Made by a program: the position numbers and the translations under genes | The notes under the pieces: generated by a model | Told to the model about the DNA's origin: nothing | The model's input: only the letters and a program-made list of their open reading frames with translations | Databases searched by the model: none | Shown: one piece after another, positions 1 to 8,021 of the stretch | How positions within the stretch are numbered: position 1 is the first letter of the stretch | Layout: the number at the start of each line of letters is the position of its first letter | Assembly (NCBI RefSeq): GCF_024199925.1 | Contig: NZ_JANADR010000001.1 | Location: forward strand, 4,464,001 to 4,528,000 | Length of the DNA: 64,000 nt | Source: Bradyrhizobium sp. CCGUVB1N3 | GTDB taxonomy: Bacteria; Pseudomonadota; Alphaproteobacteria; Rhizobiales; Xanthobacteraceae | Reading direction: 5' to 3'

Positions 1-159
1 CTCCTGCACGACGTCGTGATGCCAGCAGGCCTCGACGAAGGCGACCCGCTGCGGCTTTGCGAAGCGGGGATACTCATGCACAGGCGGCTCGGGTGGAACC
101 GGCGGAGGCGGGGCTTGCTGGGAAGTTACGACTTGCGGGTCTTGCAACATCTGATTCAT
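1..159 (-). CDS. ribH2: 6,7-dimethyl-8-ribityllumazine synthase, type II (5' part only)
   Basis: The first 53 codons are present and the gene runs off the left edge. Lumazine synthase condenses the ribityl-uracil precursor with dihydroxybutanone phosphate in riboflavin synthesis. After a proline-rich leader of about 30 residues (run of PPPP then PPEPP), the sequence RVAFVEACWHHDVV matches the N-terminal strand of RibH2-type enzymes as in Brucella and Mesorhizobium. The ATG at 159 follows AAGGA at a good distance. An FMN riboswitch lies directly upstream, as expected for rhizobial ribH2. The Pro-rich leader looks longer than in Brucella RibH2. The family call is firm although only a third of the protein is visible. 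Confidence 0.85.
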   Translation of the reverse strand, partial: MNQMLQDPQVVTSQQAPPPPVPPEPPVHEYPRFAKPQRVAFVEACWHHDVVQE

Positions 160-208
160 GGCTTTCCTTCTCAAAGACCAGAATCAGGGCATACGGAACG
201 ACAAACGG

Positions 209-227
209 CCGCATCCTCGCGATGCGG
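209..227 (-). terminator. Hairpin in the expression platform of the FMN riboswitch
   Basis: A 7-bp perfect stem (CCGCATC / GATGCGG, 5-nt loop) lies between the aptamer and the ribH2 ribosome binding site. It is followed in the sense direction by CCGTTTGTCG, which is not a proper U-tract. It may be a weak intrinsic terminator or a structure that affects translation initiation; the sequence does not decide which. Confidence 0.5.
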
Positions 228-240
228 ACCGCCACCGACC

Positions 241-383
241 GTTCTCTTTCATCCGGACTTTAACCGTCGGCTTCGGAGTTGCACCGAATCTGCTGACCCT
301 TCCCCTTTGCGGAGGAAGGCGCTCGCGGGCTTGGACCTTACGGCCCTTACCGCCGGTGGGGACTTTCACCCCGCCCTGAGAAC
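241..383 (-). promoter_or_regulatory. FMN riboswitch (RFN element)
   Basis: On the minus strand the element opens with GTTCTCAGGGCGGGGTGAAA and closes with GGATGAAAGAGAAC. The ends GTTCTC and GAGAAC pair as P1. The conserved RFN blocks are present: CACCGGCGGTAAGG, AGCCCGCGAGCG, GGTCAGCAGATTCGGTG, and GCCGACGGTTAAAGTC. FMN binding normally lowers expression of the downstream riboflavin gene; here that is ribH2, whose start codon lies about 80 nt past the aptamer. This is one of the clearest calls in the window. Confidence 0.97.
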
Positions 384-789
384 ATCGGCTGTTCGGAATG
401 AACAACCTGGCTGAAATATGACGCCGGCGGGCGGCCGCAGCAAGCGCCTTCGGCATCGCCAAACCGCATGGTCCCATGCGGCCGGGGCGGTCCAGCGCCC
501 CATGGAACGGAATTTTGGGACGGCATTAACGAATGGCGCGGGGCTCGCTCAATCCGATTCCGATTTGTTCTCAAATTAATAATTGTGACCGAGATGAGCT
601 GTGGACGAGCCTGTCGGACCTTGTGGACGGACTCGCGACGGAGTTGCGCAGATTCCGCAAATCACATCAGTTGATCCCCGAAAGGCCCGCGCGATCCAAG
701 GGGATCGCCGTCAGCGACGTTAAGGGAGCGCGCGCCGGGCCAACCGCGTGCGTATCAAGATAACAATAAAGGCAAGAGGTCGAGACGGC
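384..789. other. Intergenic region between ribH2 and the YbjN-type gene
   Basis: About 400 bp with no convincing gene. It must hold the divergent promoters for ribH2 (minus) and the YbjN-type gene (plus). An AT-richer patch around 565-590 (caaattaataattgtg) is the most promoter-like part. ORFs crossing it lack convincing ribosome binding sites and family signatures. Confidence 0.5.
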
Positions 790-1290
790 ATGTCCCTGCT
801 CGAAAGCAATATCGATTCCCGCAGCCACCCGCTCTCGGTGGTGGAGGACATCGCCGCCAGCAACAACTGGCCGTTCGAACGTTCCGGCGACGACGAGATC
901 ACGATCGTCTCGAAGGGACAGTGGACCGACTATCAGCTCTCCTTCACCTGGATGGGCGAGATCGAGGCGCTTCATCTGGCCTGCGCGTTCGACATGAAGA
1001 TTCCGATTGCGCGCCGCTCCGAGGTGCAGCGGCTGGTCGCCGCCATCAACGAGCAATTGTGGGTCGGGCACTTCGATCTGTGGACCCACACCGGCATGAT
1101 CATGCACCGCCAAGCCTTGATGCTGCCGGGCGGACTGACTGCCTCGACCGCGCAATGCGAGGCCATGCTCGCCGGTGCCATCCACGCCTGCGAGCGCTAC
1201 TTCCCCGCGTTCCAGTTCGTGGTGTGGGCGGGCAAATCGACCACCGAGGCGATGGACGCCGCGATGTTCGACACGGCAGGCGAGGCGTAA
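790..1290 (+). CDS. YbjN domain-containing protein
   Basis: A 166-residue soluble protein with the YbjN/DUF1790 pattern: an N-terminal helix, the FERSGDDEITI strand, then a WTDYQLSFTW segment, and HFDLWTHTGMIMHRQALML in the second half. The fold resembles type III secretion chaperones; YbjN homologues affect stress responses and motility in enterobacteria, but the molecular role is unknown. No signal peptide or membrane segment. The ATG at 790 was chosen over an upstream in-frame start at 748 because the family homology begins with MSLLES. It lies directly upstream of proC, separated by a palindromic repeat. Confidence 0.8.
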   Translation: MSLLESNIDSRSHPLSVVEDIAASNNWPFERSGDDEITIVSKGQWTDYQLSFTWMGEIEALHLACAFDMKIPIARRSEVQRLVAAINEQLWVGHFDLWTHTGMIMHRQALMLPGGLTASTAQCEAMLAGAIHACERYFPAFQFVVWAGKSTTEAMDAAMFDTAGEA

Positions 1291-1311
1291 CGCACACCGC
1301 CTCCCCAAGGT

Positions 1312-1431
1312 CGTCCTGGCGAAAGCCAGGACCCATACCGCGTGATCTCACCGTATTGCACGACGCTTGTTGCTCTGCCCTCCATCCACTAGAACCACTC
1401 GGGGTAATGGGTCCTGGCTTTCGCCAGGACG
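1312..1431. repeat. REPIN-like paired inverted repeat (GTCCTGGC family)
   Basis: The left arm CGTCCTGGCGAAAGCCAGGA is repeated in inverted orientation at the right end (1407-1431); each arm is itself a hairpin. The arms are about 25 bp and the unit 120 bp. It is close in layout to the elements at 29803 and 52085, which carry CCCGGCGAAGGCCGGG instead. Confidence 0.85.
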
Positions 1432-1451
1432 CTGAGTGAGTGGCAATAGCG

Positions 1452-2279
1452 ATGGCAAACAACAGCGCCTTGAAAGACATCACCGGCACCATTCTCCTCG
1501 CCGGTGCGGGCAAGATGGGCGGCGCGATGCTGACCGGATGGCTGGCGCAGGGCCTCGATCCGCGCCGCGTCGCGGTGATCGAGCCGTATCTCGCGCCGGA
1601 GATCAGCGCGCTCGCCGCCAAGGGCGTCGCGCTCAATCCAGATGTGACGAGCGCCGGCACCGTCGAGACGCTGGTCGTCGCGGTGAAGCCGCAATCCTTC
1701 CGCGAGGCCGGCGCGAAGCTGAGGCCATATGTTTCTTTGGGCACCTCGGTGGTCTCGATCATGGCGGGAACCACGATCGCTTCGTTGCAAGAGGTCTGCG
1801 GCGGCGCCGTGGTTCGCGCGATGCCGAATACGCCGGCCGCGATCGGCCGCGGCATCACGGTCGCGGTGGCCGCGAACAATGTCAGCAACAGTCAGCGCGC
1901 GGTGGCCGACGCGCTGCTCCGTGCCACCGGCTCGGTCGAATGGGTCGAGGATGAGGGCCTGATGGATGCGGTCACCGCCGTGTCCGGCTCGGGCCCTGCC
2001 TACGTCTTCCTGCTCGCCGAAGAACTCGCGCGCGCCGGCGTCGAGGCGGGCCTTCCCGAGGCGCTCGCTACCAAACTCGCGCGCGAGACGGTCGCAGGCG
2101 CGGGCGAATTGTTGCATCGCTCGGAGCTTGCATCGAGCACGCTACGCCAGAACGTCACCTCGCCCGGCGGTACCACCGCCGCGGCGCTCGAGGTGCTGAT
2201 GGGCGAGCCCGGCCTGCGCGACCTGATGATCCGCGCGATAGCCGCGGCGACGAAGCGATCGAAGGAATTGGCAAAATAA
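1452..2279 (+). CDS. proC: Pyrroline-5-carboxylate reductase
   Basis: 275 residues, the usual family length. It catalyses the last step of proline synthesis, reducing pyrroline-5-carboxylate with NAD(P)H. Visible are the N-terminal dinucleotide fold (LLAGAGKMGGAML, residues about 16-28), the MPNTPAAIGRGITV segment, and the C-terminal P5CR signature around SGSGPAYVF through LRQNVTSPGGTTAAALEVL. A GTG at 1440 is an alternative start, but the ATG at 1452 gives the normal N-terminus. A palindromic repeat precedes it and another follows, so it is probably transcribed alone or with the YbjN-type gene. Confidence 0.95.
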   Translation: MANNSALKDITGTILLAGAGKMGGAMLTGWLAQGLDPRRVAVIEPYLAPEISALAAKGVALNPDVTSAGTVETLVVAVKPQSFREAGAKLRPYVSLGTSVVSIMAGTTIASLQEVCGGAVVRAMPNTPAAIGRGITVAVAANNVSNSQRAVADALLRATGSVEWVEDEGLMDAVTAVSGSGPAYVFLLAEELARAGVEAGLPEALATKLARETVAGAGELLHRSELASSTLRQNVTSPGGTTAAALEVLMGEPGLRDLMIRAIAAATKRSKELAK

Positions 2280-2288
2280 TCCGGTGCC

Positions 2289-2380
2289 GTAGGGTGGGCA
2301 AAGGCGCACTTGCGCCGTGCCCACCATCTCTCCCCGACAGCGACAGAAGTGGTGGGCACGCTACGCTTTGCCCACCCTAC
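2289..2380. repeat. REPIN-like paired inverted repeat (GTAGGGTGGGC family), copy 1
   Basis: Outer arms GTAGGGTGGGCAAAG and CTTTGCCCACCCTAC, inner arms CCGTGCCCACC and GGTGGGCACG, with a variable centre ending AGAAGT. The same design recurs at 37266, 48651 and 60182. It fills the convergent gap between proC and the thioesterase gene. Confidence 0.9.
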
Positions 2381-2391
2381 GACATCGTCGC

Positions 2392-2796
2392 CTACTTTCG
2401 CTCCGGTACACCAAAGCGCTTGGTGAACTGCTCGTAGTTCACGAGCGCGCGGGCGTGGCGGCCTTCGCCGAGCCTGCGCGCACCCTCGAACGCCTCGACC
2501 TCGAAGCGGATGACGCGGCGCTCCACCGCGATCACCTTCGCAGTGGTCCGCACTGTCGCACCGACGAAGCTTGCCGCGAGATGGCGGATGTCGACCTCAG
2601 TGCCGACCGTGACCCAGCCCGGCTGAAGCGCAGAGCGGATGGCATCGCCCGCGGTCATCTCCATCTCCAGGATCATCATCGGGGTCGCATAGACCATCGG
2701 CATACCTGACACGAAATGCCCGACCGTGCGCTCCGCAGGCACCACCAGCGTGCGCTCCGCGCTCATGCCGATTGTGATGAAATCGCGTGCGTCCAT
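2392..2796 (-). CDS. Thioesterase family protein (FlK-like hot-dog fold)
   Basis: 134 residues, single hot-dog domain. FlK-type thioesterases hydrolyse short acyl-CoAs; the founding member acts on fluoroacetyl-CoA. The Thr-Glu-His triad of that group can be seen: Thr and Glu in YATPMMILEMEM and His in VDIRHLAAS. The ATG at 2796 (MDARDF) was chosen because the longer in-frame ORF extends into the palindromic repeat at 2809-2920. Substrate is unknown; most alphaproteobacterial members are uncharacterised acyl-CoA thioesterases. Confidence 0.8.
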   Translation of the reverse strand: MDARDFITIGMSAERTLVVPAERTVGHFVSGMPMVYATPMMILEMEMTAGDAIRSALQPGWVTVGTEVDIRHLAASFVGATVRTTAKVIAVERRVIRFEVEAFEGARRLGEGRHARALVNYEQFTKRFGVPERK

Positions 2797-2808
2797 GGCG
2801 CCTTGCTC

Positions 2809-2920
2809 GTCATTCCGGGACGCGCGAAGCGCGGACCCGGAATCCAGAGGTTGGGAATCGAGATTCCACAATGCGCAATTACGCATTGGGGTTCAGCCCT
2901 GCGGGCTGCCCCGGAATGAC
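2809..2920. repeat. Palindromic repeat (GTCATTCCGGG family), copy 1
   Basis: Terminal inverted arms GTCATTCCGGG and CCCGGAATGAC, with inner features GAGATTCCACAAT and GCGCAATTACGCATTGGGGT. The element at 63895 shares the same interior; shorter relatives are at 13819 and 24819. It separates the thioesterase and tautomerase genes. Confidence 0.85.
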
Positions 2921-2929
2921 GCTCGCGCG

Positions 2930-3133
2930 TCACTTCTTCGCCGCAGCCGCGCGTTCCACAAAAGTCTTGCCGCCCTTCATCTTGTGCGCGAGCGGCGCCT
3001 CGTTGATCTGGATGACAACGGCATCGGCATCGACGCCGAGATTCTTCACCAGCGCCTGCGTGATGTCGCGCATCATACCGGCCTTCTGTTCGTCGGTGCG
3101 GCCCACGGCCATGCTGACGGTGATCTCAGGCAT
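2930..3133 (-). CDS. 4-oxalocrotonate tautomerase family protein
   Basis: 67 residues, typical for the small tautomerase family. The protein begins MPEITVSMAVGRT; after Met removal the N-terminal Pro is the catalytic base that moves protons in keto-enol tautomerisation. The start at 3133 is dictated by this Pro-1 requirement. The C-terminus NEAPLAHKMKGGKTF differs from classic 2-hydroxymuconate tautomerases, and no meta-cleavage genes are near, so the substrate is unknown. Confidence 0.88.
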   Translation of the reverse strand: MPEITVSMAVGRTDEQKAGMMRDITQALVKNLGVDADAVVIQINEAPLAHKMKGGKTFVERAAAAKK

Positions 3134-3193
3134 CTTGTTCTCTCCCTTGCGGCCGGACGGGCCAATCACGATGGCCCATCAAACAGGACACGA

Positions 3194-3216
3194 ATGCCCG
3201 GGACAAGCCCGGGCAT
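3194..3216. repeat. Short REP palindrome (ATGCCCGGG family), copy 1
   Basis: ATGCCCGGG - acaag - CCCGGGCAT, 9-bp arms. Near-identical hairpins occur at 24911-24933 and, with GGCCGGG, at 34265-34291. It lies in the gap between hisS (stop at 3235) and the tautomerase start and could also act as an RNA stability hairpin. Confidence 0.8.
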
Positions 3217-3234
3217 GATTGCTCTCGCGAATAG

Positions 3235-4785
3235 CTAACCCCAGCTCACGTCATGGCGCGCGAGCACCTCGCGCACCTTCGCGACGAGGTCGGCCTCGCT
3301 GCAGGAGAACTGCGCCGGGCGCGTCTCGCGCCATTCCTGGTTGGAGGCGATCGCGGCTGCGGCCTTGGCGCCTTCGATCAGATCCTTGATCTGCACCTCG
3401 CCGCGCGCTTTTTCGTCCGAACCCTGGATGATCACGCAAGGCGAATTGCGGCGGTCGGCATATTTGAGCTGGTTGCCCATGTTCTTGGGATTGCCGAGAT
3501 AGAGCTCGGCGCGGATGCCCGCGGTGCGCAAGGCGCTGACCATCTTCTGGTAATCGGCGACACGGTCGCGATCAAACACGGTGACGACGACGGGCCCGAA
3601 TTCGGTCCGCGTGTCGAGCTTGCCGAGCAGCGTCAGCGCGGCCTGCAAGCGCGACACGCCGATCGAGAAACCCGTCGCCGGCACCGGCTCGCCGCGAAAA
3701 CGCGAGACCAGGCCGTCATAACGGCCACCGCCGCCGACCGAGCCGAAGCGAACCGGGCGGCCCTTCTCGTCCTTGGTGTCGAGCAGGAGTTCGACCTCGT
3801 AGACTGGGCCGGTGTAGTATTCGAGGCCGCGCACGACGGAGGGATCGATACGGATCCTGTTCCGATCGTATCCCGCGGCTTCGACTAGATCTGAGATGAG
3901 CTTGAGCTCTTCAATACCCGCAAGAGACGTTGCGTTGGCACCAAAATGAGTCATCATGCCATCTAGGACGCCCTTGTTGCTTTCAACGAAATCTCCACCA
4001 CCCACGTGCTCAAGTTCAGTCACGCGACCACTTTGCAAGAGCGTGAACACCAAGACTTTCTGTATTTGCTGTTTATCTAGACCTGCGCCCTTGGTGAAAT
4101 CGCCACTCTCATCCTTTCTTCCGGTGCCGAGCAACAGCTCCACACCTTCAGTCCCGAGCCGATCATATTTGTCGATCGCCCGAAGAACGGTAAGCCTCTG
4201 CGCTGCATGCTCTTCTCCACCGAGACCGATAGATTCGAGGACTCCATCCAGAACTTTCCGATTATTCACCTTCACCACGTAGGAGCCGCGCGCGATGCCG
4301 AGCGCCTCCATCGTGTCCGCCGCCATCATGCAAATTTCCGCGTCCGCCGCCGGCGTCGCCGAGCCGACCGTGTCGGCGTCGAACTGCATGAACTGGCGGA
4401 AGCGGCCGGGGCCGGGCTTCTCGTTGCGGAAGACGTAGCCGGCGCGGTAGCTGCGATGGGGTTTTGGCAGCGTGTCGAAATTCTCCGCGACGTAACGCGC
4501 GAGCGGCGCGGTCAGGTCGTAGCGCAAGGAGATCCACTGCTCGTCGTCGTCCTGGAACGAGAACACGCCCTCGTTGGGGCGGTCCTGGTCGGGCAGGAAC
4601 TTGCCGAGCGCGTCGGTATATTCCATGGCCGGCGTCTCCACCGGCTCGAAGCCGTAGAGCTCGTAGACCGCGCGGATCTTCTCGACCATCTGGCGCGTGG
4701 CCTTGATCGCGGCGGGATCGCGATCCTCCAGCCCGCGCGGCAGGCGCGCCTTCAGTTTCTGGGGTTTTTTGGGTTTTTCGGCCAT
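3235..4785 (-). CDS. hisS: Histidyl-tRNA synthetase
   Basis: 516-residue class II synthetase that charges tRNA-His. Motif 2 is visible as [20 protein letters not shown], the HisA signature as [13 protein letters not shown] and motif 3 as [15 protein letters not shown]; the C-terminal anticodon-binding domain follows. The start [10 protein letters not shown] gives a short basic leader. Residues about 170-313 (bases about 3845-4275), the insertion domain, are encoded by DNA of clearly lower GC (about 45-50% by hand count against well above 60% around it) with codons rare here such as CTA and ATA. The reading frame is intact, so it is not a pseudogene; the patch looks like allelic replacement from another lineage. 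Confidence 0.95.
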   Translation of the reverse strand: MAEKPKKPQKLKARLPRGLEDRDPAAIKATRQMVEKIRAVYELYGFEPVETPAMEYTDALGKFLPDQDRPNEGVFSFQDDDEQWISLRYDLTAPLARYVAENFDTLPKPHRSYRAGYVFRNEKPGPGRFRQFMQFDADTVGSATPAADAEICMMAADTMEALGIARGSYVVKVNNRKVLDGVLESIGLGGEEHAAQRLTVLRAIDKYDRLGTEGVELLLGTGRKDESGDFTKGAGLDKQQIQKVLVFTLLQSGRVTELEHVGGGDFVESNKGVLDGMMTHFGANATSLAGIEELKLISDLVEAAGYDRNRIRIDPSVVRGLEYYTGPVYEVELLLDTKDEKGRPVRFGSVGGGGRYDGLVSRFRGEPVPATGFSIGVSRLQAALTLLGKLDTRTEFGPVVVTVFDRDRVADYQKMVSALRTAGIRAELYLGNPKNMGNQLKYADRRNSPCVIIQGSDEKARGEVQIKDLIEGAKAAAAIASNQEWRETRPAQFSCSEADLVAKVREVLARHDVSWG

Positions 4786-4843
4786 GCGCGGCGTTTACCA
4801 GCCGACGCGCCATGCGGCAACCCGGTCAGTGCCCTCTCGCCGC

Positions 4844-5386
4844 CTACGGCTGCTCCATCCGCGCCCGCAGCGCGTCGGCGTCGGCCTTCGGCATCGATTT
4901 CAGGAGCGGCTTGATGGTTTCGCCGCCGACGATCTTGTCGTTGCGCATGAACATCCAGTCCGAGATGTCGGCATCCCTGAACTCGACGAGGTCGCCCTCC
5001 CGCCTGCCCGGCAGGTCGCGCGGGCGGTTGGCGAACCGCCCGGAATAGGAGCCGCTGCCGAGTTTCTTCACGTCAGCCATCCAGATGTGCTCGGCATTGG
5101 TGCCCGATGTCGGGAAGCGCACCTTTAGGGAATGCCCGGTCTCCGTCGGTTTCGGCGCATCGTAGGACGCCCAGAACGTCGGCAGCGTGTTGCGCGCACG
5201 GGCGATCGCGGCGTTCATCTCGGGATTGCCGGAGCGGACGTCGATGACCGGCGAGCGATCCTGGGCGCCGACTTGCGGCGTGGGGCCGATCGTCAGAATG
5301 CCGAAGACCGAGATGCCGGTGATGGCAGCGAGCACTGCCCATTTCAGGGGTTGAGGGAGCGTGGGAGCCATGATCGCGCTGTCCAA
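4844..5386 (-). CDS. DUF2314 domain-containing protein, membrane-anchored or secreted
   Basis: 180 residues. A hydrophobic segment (LKWAVLAAITGISVFGILTI) near the N-terminus suggests a signal anchor, followed by the DUF2314 domain, recognisable from EHIWMADVKKLGSGSYSGRF and GDLVEFRDADISDWMFM. Function of the family is unknown. Start at 5386 or the next Met at 5371. It lies just upstream of hisS on the same strand and could be co-transcribed with it. Confidence 0.75.
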   Translation of the reverse strand: MDSAIMAPTLPQPLKWAVLAAITGISVFGILTIGPTPQVGAQDRSPVIDVRSGNPEMNAAIARARNTLPTFWASYDAPKPTETGHSLKVRFPTSGTNAEHIWMADVKKLGSGSYSGRFANRPRDLPGRREGDLVEFRDADISDWMFMRNDKIVGGETIKPLLKSMPKADADALRARMEQP

Positions 5387-5447
5387 ATGCCTCGATGTCT
5401 GGAGCTTTGTCGTGTGGTCGAGCCAGCGCGTTCATGACGCCGGCGTT

Positions 5448-5503
5448 CCCCGGATGCAGCGCAGCGCGCCGCGCTTGCGGCGTGGTGCGCTGCTGATCCG
5501 GGG
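5448..5503. repeat. Imperfect palindrome CCCCGGAT...ATCCGGGG
   Basis: Outer arms CCCCGGAT and ATCCGGGG, then CAGCGCA and TGCGCTG, and a GC-rich core. A hairpin of this size in a 195-bp gap between the aminotransferase stop and the DUF2314 start looks like another REP family unit; no second clear copy was found in the window. Confidence 0.65.
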
Positions 5504-5581
5504 TCCACACGGGCGGTGGGTCCCGGCTCTGCGGCGCATCGCCGAAGAGGCGCTGCGCCGCGTCCGGGACATGAAAATCGT

Positions 5582-6472
5582 TTACGCCGCTTCCCGCTTA
5601 CCCTTCGGCTGCACTTCCGCCGCATAGTCCTTCATGAGCGCTTCCGAGATCGCGCCCGGCGTGAACCTCCACTCCGCGATCTCGGAGACCGGGGTCACCT
5701 CGGCGGCGGTGCCGGTGATGAAGCACTCGGAGAAACCGCCGAGCTCCTCCGGCATGATCCGCCGCTCGATCACCTCGATGCCGCGTCGCCCAGCGAGATC
5801 GATCACGGTGGCGCGGGTGATGCCGGCGAGGAAGCAATCGGCGATCGGGGTGTGGAGCTTGCCGTCCTGGACGAAGAAGATATTGGCGCCGGTGCATTCG
5901 GCGACGCGCCCTTCCCAGTCCAGCATCATCGCATCCGCATAGCCTTTGCGCTCGGCCTTATGCCTTGAGATGGTGCAGATCATGTAGAGGCCACTGGCCT
6001 TGGCGAGCGCCGGGATCGTGCGCGGATCGGGTCTTCGGTACTCGGCGAGATCGATGCGAATCCCCTTCAGCTTCGAGGCGGGATCGAAATAGCTCGGCCA
6101 TTGCCAGGCGGCGATTGCGAGGTGAATCGTGTTGTTCGGTGCGGAGACGCCCATCATTTCCGAGCCGCGCCAGGCGATCGGACGCAGATAAGCATCCGGC
6201 AGATTGTTCGTGTCGATCACGCGCTGTTTGGCAGCGTCGATCTCGGCAACCGAGAACGGGATCTCGAAATCGAGGATATTCGCCGAGGCCTTCAGCCGCT
6301 CGGAATGCGCCGTGCTCCTGAACACCTTGCCGCCATAGGCGCGCTCGCCCTCGAACACGCAGCTCGCATAATGCAGACCGTGGGTCAGCAAATGGACGTT
6401 GGCGTCCTTCCACGGCACCAGCCTGCCGTCATACCAGATGACGCCGTCGATCTCATCGAATGAAGCTCCCAT
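5582..6472 (-). CDS. ilvE: Branched-chain amino acid aminotransferase, type I (class IV PLP)
   Basis: 296 residues, standard for the bacterial IlvE subgroup that makes or degrades Leu, Ile and Val using glutamate/2-oxoglutarate. The N-terminus GVIWYDGRLVPWKDANVHLLTHGLHY is typical. The PLP lysine lies in PALAKASGLY and the cofactor phosphate region is near VAECTGANIFFV. It lies directly downstream of a second BCAT of another subgroup (6597-7679) on the same strand; the 124-bp gap contains two strong hairpins, so the two genes may be separately expressed. Confidence 0.93.
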   Translation of the reverse strand: MGASFDEIDGVIWYDGRLVPWKDANVHLLTHGLHYASCVFEGERAYGGKVFRSTAHSERLKASANILDFEIPFSVAEIDAAKQRVIDTNNLPDAYLRPIAWRGSEMMGVSAPNNTIHLAIAAWQWPSYFDPASKLKGIRIDLAEYRRPDPRTIPALAKASGLYMICTISRHKAERKGYADAMMLDWEGRVAECTGANIFFVQDGKLHTPIADCFLAGITRATVIDLAGRRGIEVIERRIMPEELGGFSECFITGTAAEVTPVSEIAEWRFTPGAISEALMKDYAAEVQPKGKREAA

Positions 6473-6515
6473 GACTCTCTCCCGCTGGTGTTGAATTCAT
6501 CGCGCACACGCCCGT

Positions 6516-6540
6516 GCACGCGTCCCGGCGGGACGCGTGC
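6516..6540. repeat. 11-bp hairpin between the two aminotransferase genes
   Basis: GCACGCGTCCC - ggc - GGGACGCGTGC, perfect 11-bp arms. No U-tract in either direction, so it is more likely a REP-type or RNA-stabilising hairpin than a terminator. Confidence 0.6.
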
Positions 6541-6572
6541 AGGCCTTGCTCAATCAGGGAGACGTCAGGGAA

Positions 6573-6593
6573 GCGGCGGCCTGAGGCCGCCGC
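6573..6593 (-). terminator. GC-rich hairpin directly after the type II aminotransferase stop
   Basis: GCGGCGGCC - tga - GGCCGCCGC, 9-bp arms, beginning 3 bp after the stop codon of the upstream gene. It lacks a T-run, so it could be a Rho-assisted end or mRNA 3' stabiliser. Confidence 0.45.
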
Positions 6594-6596
6594 AGG

Positions 6597-7679
6597 TCAA
6601 AAGATCTTTCTGATCCAGTCGTGCGGGTCGTTGGTCCGGCCGTACTGGATGTCGACAAGCTGCTTGCGCAGCCCCATGGCGACCGGGCCTGCGGCGCCGC
6701 CGCTGATGAGGAAGTCGCCGCTCGCCGAGCACACCTTGCCGATCGGCGAGATGACGGCCGCCGTGCCGCAGGCGAAAGCCTCCTTCAGCTTGCCGCTGGC
6801 CGCATCCTTGCGCCACTGGTCGATCGAGTAGGGCTCCTCGCGCACCACCGTGCCGGCATCCTTGGCGAGCGCGATGATGGAGTCGCGGGTGATGCCCGGC
6901 AAAATGGTGCCGAGCGGCGGGGTGATCAGCGAGCCGTCGTCGAACACGAAGAAGATATTCATGCCGCCGAGCTCCTCGATATAGCGGCGCTCGACCGCAT
7001 CGAGGAACACGACCTGGTCGCAGCCGTGCTCGATGGCCTCGGCCTGCGCGCGCAGGCTCGCGGCGTAGTTGCCGCCGCATTTGACGGCGCCGGTGCCGCC
7101 GACCGCGGCGCGCGTGTAATTCTCCGACACCCAGATCGAGACGGGCGCAGGGCCGCCCTTGAAATAAGAGCCGACTGGCGACGCGATGACGGCAAAGATG
7201 TATTCCGCCGACGGCTTCACGCCGAGGAAGATCTCGTTGGCGATCATGAAGGGCCGCAAGTAGAGACTGCCCTCGCCGCCCGGGATCCAGGCGCGGTCGA
7301 TCCGCACCAGCTGCTCGACCGCCTCGATGAACACGTCCTCGGGCAGCGGCGCCATCGCCATGCGCTCGGCCGAGTTCTTGAAGCGCCGCGCATTGGCGTC
7401 GGGGCGGAACAAATTCACGCCGCCGTCGTCGCGCCGGTAGGCCTTCAGCCCCTCGAAGATCTCCTGCGCGTAGTGCAGCACGGCGCCGGCCGGATCGAGC
7501 TGGAAATTGGCGCGGGCTTCGACGTGCGCGTCATGCCAACCGCCCTTGGCCTGGCTGTAGCGAGCCACGGCCATGTGATCGGTGAAGACCCGGCCGAAGC
7601 CAGGGTTTTCAAGCTTTGCCGTGCGCTCCTGCTCGGCGGTCGGATTGGTGGCAGGCTGGATTTCGAATTTCAGACTCAT
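6597..7679 (-). CDS. Branched-chain amino acid aminotransferase, type II (class IV PLP)
   Basis: 360 residues, matching the longer BCAT subgroup (ilvE_II, eukaryotic/mycobacterial-like). The PLP lysine is in GAVKCGGNYAASL; the C-terminal EAFACGTAAVISPIG segment is characteristic. It transaminates branched-chain 2-oxo acids. The start MSLKFEIQPA at 7679 is right because longer in-frame extension runs through the intergenic region and the divergent MarR gene. Having two different BCAT subfamilies side by side suggests separate biosynthetic and catabolic roles, but the sequence does not tell which is which. Confidence 0.92.
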   Translation of the reverse strand: MSLKFEIQPATNPTAEQERTAKLENPGFGRVFTDHMAVARYSQAKGGWHDAHVEARANFQLDPAGAVLHYAQEIFEGLKAYRRDDGGVNLFRPDANARRFKNSAERMAMAPLPEDVFIEAVEQLVRIDRAWIPGGEGSLYLRPFMIANEIFLGVKPSAEYIFAVIASPVGSYFKGGPAPVSIWVSENYTRAAVGGTGAVKCGGNYAASLRAQAEAIEHGCDQVVFLDAVERRYIEELGGMNIFFVFDDGSLITPPLGTILPGITRDSIIALAKDAGTVVREEPYSIDQWRKDAASGKLKEAFACGTAAVISPIGKVCSASGDFLISGGAAGPVAMGLRKQLVDIQYGRTNDPHDWIRKIF

Positions 7680-8021
7680 TTTTTTCCCTTGCCTCCCGCT
7701 GTCGCAATCGGCGCGCGGAATCGCGCCGGCCTGCCTCTTTCGGGCTTGATAACTTAACCAGGTCTGGCCCCGACCGTGACCAGCCTTGTTACGGCCGGTT
7801 TCCCGTGGCCAGCATGTCGCGACAGGACATGCTTTTGCGGAGGGCGGAAGTCCAGTATGTTTTGCCGATATGCCGCTCGACAATCGCACGGTAGATCTGG
7901 TCCGGCCGGCTACCTGTCCGGCACTTCCCCGGCCGCTTTGGACAACATCATCCCGAACGAAGCGATCTAAAATTTCGTCCGGGTCGATCGTTTTGTAACA
8001 TTGAACCCAAGATACGTCAAT
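7680..8021. promoter_or_regulatory. Divergent promoter region, aminotransferase and MarR operon
   Basis: 342 bp without a gene, holding promoters for the minus-strand BCAT and the plus-strand MarR/response regulator/kinase genes. AT-richer parts lie near 7748-7760 (ttgataacttaacc) and 7985-8005 (cgatcgttttgtaacattg). It also contains the palindrome at 7811-7833. Confidence 0.55.
7811..7833. promoter_or_regulatory. Perfect palindrome AGCATGTC-N7-GACATGCT
   Basis: 8-bp arms with a 7-bp spacer, followed on the plus strand by TTTTGCGG. It could be an operator for the divergent genes, for example for the adjacent MarR protein, or a small terminator hairpin ending an unannotated transcript. Its mid-region position favours an operator. 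Confidence 0.45.

Noticed and set aside
533..763. Possible 76-codon gene upstream of the YbjN-type gene
   Set aside because: Part of it (DELWTSLSDLVDGLATELRRF) looks helical, but there is no good ribosome site and it ends in random-looking sequence.
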